DNA from: Kiritimatiellia bacterium
GTDB taxonomy: Bacteria; Verrucomicrobiota; Kiritimatiellia; RFP12; UBA1067
Direction of reading: 5' to 3'
DNA: 6,784 nt
Assembly (NCBI GenBank): GCA_017385345.1
Contig: JAFNRY010000229.1
Coordinates: 1-6,784, forward strand
Within the stretch, counting starts at the first letter, position 1; every line of letters begins with the position of its first letter. The notes under the pieces are model-generated. The model was not told where the DNA came from, did not search any database, and saw only the letters and a list, made by a program, of their open reading frames with translations. Below are positions 1-4,524 of this stretch, piece after piece. The position numbers were made by a program, and so were the translations under genes.

Positions 1-909
1 AGCGGCGACGCCTGGATGCAGGTGCGCGCCGCCTGCAGGGCGCAGCCCATCGGCTGCTCCTTCCCCCACCAGCCGGGCAGCAAAAACGAAATCGCCAACA
101 TCCAGCGCACGATGCAGCAGCGCGTCCAAAGCGGATACTACGAAAGGACCGTCGGCCTTTCAAAGAACTCCGAAATCGCGAAAATCATAATGCGCGGCTT
201 CAGCATCGCCGAGCCGGGCATGTTCGGCGACAAAAAAAGCGCCGTCGATTGGGGCGAAGGCGAAGGCAAGGTCTGCCTCTTCCAGTTCGGCCTCTTGAGC
301 TACCTCCTGCCGCGCTACATGGTCATGATGAACGTCGATTCGGGCTTCCTCGACTTCGCGCAGTGGCAGAACAACAACAGCCTGCCCACGAACCCGTACA
401 CCGGCAGAAGGTACAACAGCTGGTACCAGATCATGGGCGACCTTGGATACAGCGGCTCGACCGGCAGCAAAGACACGCAGGACGAGAAGCTGACGGCGGT
501 GATGAACATCAGATCCCAGGGCGTGTGCGCGCGCTGGATGCCGAATCTCGCCGGCATATGCGGCGGCGGCGGAAACCTCTTCGGCGTCGGCACCGGCGAC
601 GGCATGGCCCAGACCTCGATCGACAATCCGTACTGGATCCAGGGCGCCGTCCACACCCCGGGCGGCAGCGCAAAGGCCGGCTCCAACCAGTACCTTCTCA
701 AATCCATCTCCATCTCCGACGGATGGGGCAACGAATTCTACTACTACTCGCCGATGCCGTACCAGCGCTACCAGCTCTGGAGCGGCGGACCGAACGGCAA
801 GACGTTCCCGCCGTGGATCGACCTGGAGAAGGATTCGCGCCTCACCTCGACAGCGAAGGCGGCGATAAGCGACTGGATGGCCGACGACGTGGTGCAGCTG
901 AGCAACTAA
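1..909 (+). CDS. GspG-like pseudopilin, C-terminal part (5' truncated by window)
   Basis: The frame is open from base 1 to a TAA at 907-909, giving 302 visible residues. The start lies upstream of the window, because no prepilin signal is visible and the first Met (base 16) is internal. The family call rests on the C-terminus. Residues 240-272 hold DGWGNEF, then YYYSPMPYQRYQLW, then SGGPNGKTFPPW. This follows the GspG core pattern of 'DPWGxPY...Y...S.GPDG', where the last part is the calcium-binding turn in known GspG proteins. The protein is much larger than classical GspG (about 140 residues). It carries a long middle region rich in Asn, Gly, Tyr and Trp, and five cysteines. A prepilin-type N-terminus is expected upstream. 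By analogy it is a pseudopilus subunit exposed in the periplasm. The next gene starts 26 bp downstream on the same strand. Class assignment is moderate; exact role unknown. Confidence 0.75.
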   Translation, partial: SGDAWMQVRAACRAQPIGCSFPHQPGSKNEIANIQRTMQQRVQSGYYERTVGLSKNSEIAKIIMRGFSIAEPGMFGDKKSAVDWGEGEGKVCLFQFGLLSYLLPRYMVMMNVDSGFLDFAQWQNNNSLPTNPYTGRRYNSWYQIMGDLGYSGSTGSKDTQDEKLTAVMNIRSQGVCARWMPNLAGICGGGGNLFGVGTGDGMAQTSIDNPYWIQGAVHTPGGSAKAGSNQYLLKSISISDGWGNEFYYYSPMPYQRYQLWSGGPNGKTFPPWIDLEKDSRLTSTAKAAISDWMADDVVQLSN

Positions 910-935
910 CCGACCGCAAAAGAGGATTCCGGAAC

Positions 936-1544
936 ATGAAACAGACCGACTCGGAAAAAGGAAAGAACAGGCGCGGATCCGGCTTCACGCTGGTCGAAAT
1001 GATAGTGGTCGTGGGCATAATCGGAATACTCATGGCCGTGCTCGTGGGCGGCTTCGGCGGCGCGACGAAGAAGGCCGAGAAGGCGAAGTGCCAGGAACTG
1101 GTCCACAACGTCGCGACGGCGCTTACGACCTACTTCAACGAACACGGCGTCTGGCCGGCCCCGATACTGCGCAACAACAACAGGGAAAACAACATGGGCC
1201 TCGACGTCGCCATATGCCTCGTGGACATGGGCTTTTCGGCGGACACCAACGGCACAGAGCGGCTCGGCCTGACGACGCCGTGGGCGCAGAAGGTGCTCAA
1301 GAACAGCAGGACCGCCAACGAAGGCACGGTCGTCCCCGGCGGCGGGAGGGTCCGCGACCACATCCTCAGCTACGCGGTCGATCTCGACGGCGACGGCATA
1401 GTGGAATCGCGCGTCTGCGGGAAGATCCGCGCGACGGCGGCCGTCTGGTGCTGCGGGCCGGACGGCAAATCGTACTCCTACAAGGACGGCCAGCGGCGCG
1501 ACTGCGTTTACAGCTGGACCTACGGGCAGACGCAGGGTCTCTGA
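936..1544 (+). CDS. GspG-like pseudopilin with EF-hand-like loop and cysteine-rich C-terminus
   Basis: This encodes 202 residues. The start at 936 follows an AGAGGA ribosome-binding site (921-926) and places a basic leader before the prepilin site: NRRGSG at 11-16, cleavage after G16, F17 as mature residue 1 and E21 as the conserved Glu+5. A hydrophobic helix runs from about 17 to 40, followed by a Lys/Ala-rich helix and the 'TYFNEHGVWP' segment typical of GspG (65-74). Residues 149-157 (DLDGDGIVE) match the first nine positions of an EF-hand or dockerin calcium loop. At 171-178 WCCGPDGK occupies the place of the usual GspG S-x-GPDG calcium turn. Six cysteines (52, 94, 161, 172, 173, 190) are unusual for a pseudopilin and could form disulfides. 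By analogy it is a shaft subunit assembled from the inner membrane after prepilin peptidase processing. A 24-bp gap separates it from the next gene. Confidence 0.85.
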   Translation: MKQTDSEKGKNRRGSGFTLVEMIVVVGIIGILMAVLVGGFGGATKKAEKAKCQELVHNVATALTTYFNEHGVWPAPILRNNNRENNMGLDVAICLVDMGFSADTNGTERLGLTTPWAQKVLKNSRTANEGTVVPGGGRVRDHILSYAVDLDGDGIVESRVCGKIRATAAVWCCGPDGKSYSYKDGQRRDCVYSWTYGQTQGL

Positions 1545-1554
1545 GGAGGAGGAG
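1543..1554 (+). promoter_or_regulatory. GA-rich ribosome-binding region overlapping the upstream stop codon
   Basis: Four GAG/GGA triplets form GAGGAGGAGGAG, directly continuous with the TGA stop at 1542-1544. The run offers several anti-Shine-Dalgarno matches upstream of the ATG at 1569. The closest GGAG is about 14 nt from the start, longer than ideal, so ribosomes released at the TGA may re-engage here. This is inferred from position and sequence only. Confidence 0.4.
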
Positions 1555-1568
1555 CCGGGGCGGAAACG

Positions 1569-2177
1569 ATGAAAAAGGCTTTCACACTACTCGAATTGAT
1601 GGCGGTGGTCGCCATAATCGGCATCCTGCTCGGCATGGTGACCTCGGCGGCGGCCGGCGCCATGAAGCAGGAGCGCGAACAGCGCGCCAACGCCCTCAAG
1701 ACCATGATCAAGGAGGGCGTCGAGGCGTACCACGCGCAGTTCGACGAATGGCCCGGCTTCAAACCCGACAGCCTGCGCGTGGACAGCACCGCCAGCGGCA
1801 ACATCACGGCGACCCACGAATTCTCCGTCGATGAGTCCGCGAAGATCATATACGAAGTCGTCAAGGAGACGGTGACGCAGAACAACCCCCTTCTCGACGT
1901 ATCGACGCTCTTCGTGTACAACAAGAGCCAGTACGACGAGAAGAAGCAGCGCCGCAAGGAAGGCACGAAGGTCGTGCGCGGAACGATGGTCGGGTCGAAC
2001 TTCATGGACGCGGCGAAGCGCAAGAGCAACATGAGCGGCCGCAACGCGTCGAAGCAGACCCACATCCCGGTGAGCAGCATGGTGTACGGCTACCAGGACA
2101 AGGAGGACGGCTCGTTCCGCGCCTTCAAGATAATCTACAACTTCCAGACGGATTCGATAGAGGTGGCGGGGACATGA
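1569..2177 (+). CDS. Type II secretion-like pseudopilin (prepilin-type N-terminus), class unclear
   Basis: This encodes 202 residues beginning MKKA-FTLLELMAVV. The leader is only four residues and the residue before the cleavage site is Ala (A4) rather than the usual Gly. F5 would be mature residue 1 and E9 the Glu+5. The hydrophobic helix spans about 5-30. It is followed by a charged helix (MKQEREQRANALKTMIKEGVEAY) and 'HAQFDEWPG', which recalls the N-terminal helix of GspG-type proteins. No DPWG or GPDG calcium-loop motif is visible. A strongly basic stretch lies at 124-164 (KKQRRK, KRK and others). The C-terminus alternates Tyr, Phe and Ile (MVYGYQ...FKIIYNF) and looks like the closing beta-sheet. 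Its stop overlaps the next start by 4 bp (ATGA, 2174-2177), suggesting translational coupling to the H-like gene. The pseudopilin call is secure from the N-terminus; a G-like or other minor role cannot be decided. Confidence 0.82.
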   Translation: MKKAFTLLELMAVVAIIGILLGMVTSAAAGAMKQEREQRANALKTMIKEGVEAYHAQFDEWPGFKPDSLRVDSTASGNITATHEFSVDESAKIIYEVVKETVTQNNPLLDVSTLFVYNKSQYDEKKQRRKEGTKVVRGTMVGSNFMDAAKRKSNMSGRNASKQTHIPVSSMVYGYQDKEDGSFRAFKIIYNFQTDSIEVAGT

Positions 2178-3028
2178 GACGGGCCGGAAAAGCGTTCACG
2201 CTCGTGGAGCTGCTCGTGGTGGTCGGCATCATGGGCTTCATGGGCGCCATGTCGGTAGGCGGGTACCGCGCAATGAGGCGCGGCATGGAGGAGCGCAGCG
2301 TCCTCCAGAACGCGAACCAGTTCTTCCGCACGGCGTACCAGCGCGCCGTCATCGACAGGGTTCCCGTTTACGTGTTCACGTGGAACGAGACCCTCGGCGA
2401 CCCGGGAACCGGCTCGGCGGCCGCCGTCGTCGGCAAGGCCGTGGCCGTGCGCATCGGCGGCCGCATCACGCGCGTCAACGGCGCAAGGATCTACGACGAA
2501 TTCGGCGATCTGCAGTTCGACTGCTCCTCGCGCGAAAACGACGGCGACTCCGACTCCGCCGGCACCGGGGCGAGCAACGTGAAGGCGATCTACAGGATAT
2601 CCGGCTCCTCCGCGAACGCAAGCGACTGCCGCAGCTTCATCCTTCAGGATTCGAGCAACAATACGGGCGGCCGCGAAAGCGAACGCATCTCCGCGGACGA
2701 AGACGTCAAGTACGCCGAACCGTTCTACTTCTGGACGGTCAAGAGCGGCTTCAACGGCTGGAAGGTCGGCGACGCCTACGGCTTCGAGTTCGCCAGCCTC
2801 GTCCTTCCGCGCGGCTACATCTTCGGCAACACCTACTCCAGGCAGAAAAGCTCGCCGGTCGGCGGCTGGAAGGCGTTCGCCCTCGCGCCCGACAAATCGG
2901 TATCCGGCCTGGGGGCGGTTTACGGGCTCAGACCCGGGTCGAACGGCTCGATCGAGCCGCACAAGGCCGGTTCGATACAAGATCCCTCGAAGGACCGCGA
3001 CTACGACGTAAAGGATCTCAGGAAATGA
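2174..3028 (+). CDS. GspH/FimT-like minor pseudopilin (extended)
   Basis: This encodes 284 residues. The start ATG at 2174 has GAGGT at 2160-2164 with 9-nt spacing. The leader MRRAGKA ends in Ala, cleavage gives F8 as mature residue 1, and E12 is Glu+5. The hydrophobic helix is about 8-30. The following region, NANQFFRTAYQRAVIDRVPVY (46-66), matches the GspH/FimT pattern of a helix ending in 'A..RA....PV' and leading into the first strand (VYVFTW). The protein is well above the roughly 150-200 residues of common GspH. An Asp/Ser-rich insert (DGDSDS, 123-128), a Ser/Asn-rich stretch and two cysteines (117, 152) sit in the extra length. In T2SS, GspH links the shaft to the I-J-K tip. Its place directly before I-like and J-like genes supports this. 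The stop TGA at 3026-3028 overlaps the next ATG by 4 bp. Confidence 0.82.
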   Translation: MRRAGKAFTLVELLVVVGIMGFMGAMSVGGYRAMRRGMEERSVLQNANQFFRTAYQRAVIDRVPVYVFTWNETLGDPGTGSAAAVVGKAVAVRIGGRITRVNGARIYDEFGDLQFDCSSRENDGDSDSAGTGASNVKAIYRISGSSANASDCRSFILQDSSNNTGGRESERISADEDVKYAEPFYFWTVKSGFNGWKVGDAYGFEFASLVLPRGYIFGNTYSRQKSSPVGGWKAFALAPDKSVSGLGAVYGLRPGSNGSIEPHKAGSIQDPSKDRDYDVKDLRK

Positions 3029-3582
3029 GTTTCGCAAAAAAGGCTTTCACGCTCGTGGAGGTGAACCTCGCCATGTTCATCATGGCGGGCGGCATCCTTT
3101 CGGTAATCGGTCTCTACTCCCTCGGCCACCGCGAGAGCCGCCAGAGCCGCGAAGACGTGGCCTCGGCCGCCTACGCCGACGCCGTCATCGGCCAGCTCGC
3201 CATGGCGCTCTCGGACACGAACCTCTCGTGGTCCACGTGGAAGAACCTGCCGGAGATCGAGCCTCAGGACGGCTGGGGCTCGTACATCGACAAGAGGAAA
3301 GGCGTCATCAAAGGCGACCCGACGTCGCTCGCTAAGGCGACATACGGCAAAATAAAAGGCGGGGAGATCAAGTTGCGGTCGTGGCCGGACGGGGCCAAAG
3401 GCGGCAGCACCGGAAACGGCGGGCTGCACGCCGGGCTGGTGTTCAGCAGGAGCGGCGGCGGTGAAAACGGCGAAGACGGCGCGATCGCCACGATCGCATT
3501 CAAGGCGGCGCGGAACGAAGGCGAACTGATGACCGCGCCCGTGTATTACACCGAAGTCAGATTCCAGGGGCGCAGAGACTGA
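3025..3582 (+). CDS. GspI/PilV-like minor pseudopilin
   Basis: This encodes 185 residues. The ATG at 3025 overlaps the upstream stop (ATGA) and is preceded by AAGGA at 3011-3015. The leader is MSFAKKA, with Ala before the cleavage site, F8 as mature residue 1 and E12 as Glu+5. The helix FTLVEVNLAMFIMAGGILSV fits the GspI/PilV pattern 'FTLxEVxxAxxI...G.L', also seen in the Verru_Chthon cassette B family. A polar helix follows (REDVASAAYADAVIGQLAMAL). The middle is Gly/Lys-rich (SWPDGAKGGSTGNGG, SGGGENGEDG) and probably flexible. The end, PVYYTEVRFQ (172-181), is a GspI-like terminal strand. In T2SS, GspI nucleates the I-J-K tip. Its location between H-like and J-like genes is the classical order. 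It shares 1 bp with the next start (TGATG, 3580-3584). Confidence 0.83.
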   Translation: MSFAKKAFTLVEVNLAMFIMAGGILSVIGLYSLGHRESRQSREDVASAAYADAVIGQLAMALSDTNLSWSTWKNLPEIEPQDGWGSYIDKRKGVIKGDPTSLAKATYGKIKGGEIKLRSWPDGAKGGSTGNGGLHAGLVFSRSGGGENGEDGAIATIAFKAARNEGELMTAPVYYTEVRFQGRRD

Positions 3583-4070
3583 TGAAAAAAGGCTTCACCA
3601 TCCTCGAAATGCTCGTCGCCAGCCTTCTGCTCGGAATGCTGACGGCCATCCTCACTATGATGATGAACCAGTCCTCCATCACGTGGCGGATCGGCACCGC
3701 CGGAGTCGCGGACCTGGACGAGGCGCGCGAAGGCCTCGCCGAAATCAGGGACGAGGCCGACAACATCTACGTATGGAACGGCAGCATGCAGCGACTTACG
3801 GGGCTGTGGAACGTCGAGACCGGCAATCTGAGGACGCGGGCCTGGAACGTCGGTTCCGAAAGTTCGGTCTCGCTCGGCAAGCTCGCCAACGCGGGACTGA
3901 ACGACAATTCGAAACCTGACGACCTGTCGCTCGTCCAGGCGGGGAGCGGCGATTCCGGGTCCGGGCGCAGGATCAAGTCGTACACGGTGAATGTGATGAG
4001 CGCCGGACCCAACGGCATATACGAAGACAACGACGACATATGGAGTTTCCCGGATGACATCGAAATGTAG
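3582..4070 (+). CDS. GspJ-like minor pseudopilin with GspG-type C-terminal loop
   Basis: This encodes 162 residues. The start at 3582 shares its A with the preceding TGA. MKKG-FTILEMLVASLLL is a minimal four-residue leader with canonical Gly before the cleavage site and E9 as Glu+5. After the hydrophobic helix (5-28), NQSSITWRIGTAGVADLDEA and GLAEIRDEADNIY resemble the GspJ pattern of a long amphipathic helix followed by the first strand. It is short for GspJ (commonly about 200 residues). Its C-terminus, SYTVNVMSAGPNGIYEDNDD (133-152) followed by IWSF, instead resembles the calcium-binding turn of GspG, with GPNG and acidic D149, D151 and D152. The mixed character makes the J label tentative; position after the I-like gene is the main extra support. 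The next gene begins inside it, with a 17-bp overlap. Confidence 0.78.
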   Translation: MKKGFTILEMLVASLLLGMLTAILTMMMNQSSITWRIGTAGVADLDEAREGLAEIRDEADNIYVWNGSMQRLTGLWNVETGNLRTRAWNVGSESSVSLGKLANAGLNDNSKPDDLSLVQAGSGDSGSGRRIKSYTVNVMSAGPNGIYEDNDDIWSFPDDIEM

Positions 4071-4524
4071 GAAGGCGGCGCGGCCGGGGCGCGGGGGGTT
4101 CACGATCATCGAACTGATGACCGTGCTCGGCGTCGTCGCCATGCTGATGGGCGCGTTCGTGACGTCGGTGGCCGGCGCGCAGAAGCGCTCGAAGACGGCC
4201 AAGGCCGAGGCGGAGGTCGCCATGATCTCCCAGGCGATACTCGCGTACGAAAACTTCGGCGACCTGCCGACCATCTCCTCGCCGAGACCGGTGGACGACT
4301 CGACTCTCGGCTTCCTGCTCAAAGGCGGAAGTTCCGTGCCAGTGCTGCTGCAGGCCGCGCTCTCCGGCGGCAAAGGCGAAATGCTCGATCCGTGGAACCA
4401 CCCTTACAAGGTAACCATAAGGCCGGGCAGCGAAAGCGTGAAGATCAGAACCGCGTCGAGCAGCCTCCAGACGGGGTATTCGCTGCCCAACTTCTACAGA
4501 CTCTCCAAGGAGGAACGCGAATGA
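4054..4524 (+). CDS. Short GspG-like pseudopilin between J-like and K-like genes
   Basis: This encodes 156 residues. The ATG at 4054 lies inside the end of the preceding gene and has GGAG at 4042-4045 with 8-nt spacing. No better start exists before the prepilin motif. The 15-residue basic leader ends RPGRGG, then FTIIELMTV, with F16 as mature residue 1 and E20 as Glu+5. The helix runs to about 42 and is followed by a Lys/Ala-rich helix with 'AEVAMISQAILAYENFGDLP', a typical GspG core helix. LDPWNHPYKVTI at 111-122 corresponds to the GspG 'DPWGxPY' motif. The GPDG calcium turn is absent; a Ser/Thr stretch (TASSSLQT) stands in its region. Classical T2SS operons have J directly followed by K, so this gene is an insertion in the usual order. 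It could be a tip-adjacent shaft variant. The stop overlaps the next ATG by 4 bp. Confidence 0.82.
   Translation: MTSKCRKAARPGRGGFTIIELMTVLGVVAMLMGAFVTSVAGAQKRSKTAKAEAEVAMISQAILAYENFGDLPTISSPRPVDDSTLGFLLKGGSSVPVLLQAALSGGKGEMLDPWNHPYKVTIRPGSESVKIRTASSSLQTGYSLPNFYRLSKEERE
4507..4513 (+). promoter_or_regulatory. Strong Shine-Dalgarno for the K-like gene
   Basis: AAGGAGG lies 7 nt before the ATG at 4521, inside the last codons of the preceding gene. It is the closest match to the consensus among the ribosome-binding sites in this window. It fixes the start of the final large gene and suggests efficient independent initiation in addition to coupling through the ATGA overlap. Confidence 0.7.

Noticed and set aside
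910..935. Possible terminator or promoter in the 26-bp gap after the first gene
   Set aside because: No hairpin with a T run and no -35/-10 pair is visible; only a ribosome-binding site can be supported.
1088..1834. + strand open frame of 248 codons spanning two pseudopilin genes
   Set aside because: It is extremely Arg-rich and out of frame with both pseudopilins, whose signals and ribosome-binding sites are clear.
2380..3024. Upstream extension of the I-like reading frame
   Set aside because: The frame is open but Arg-rich and nonsensical before the ATG at 3025, which alone places the prepilin leader correctly. The same applies to 249-935 before the gene at 936.
2135..3037. Long open frame on the - strand (300 codons) opposite the H-like gene
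   Set aside because: It is the antisense shadow of a GC-rich gene with a clear prepilin start; its translation is Arg/Ala/Val/Asp-rich without any recognisable domain.
4054..4070. Possible frameshift joining the J-like and following G-like genes
   Set aside because: The downstream gene has its own ribosome-binding site, basic leader and complete prepilin signal, so a 17-bp overlap of two genes explains the layout.
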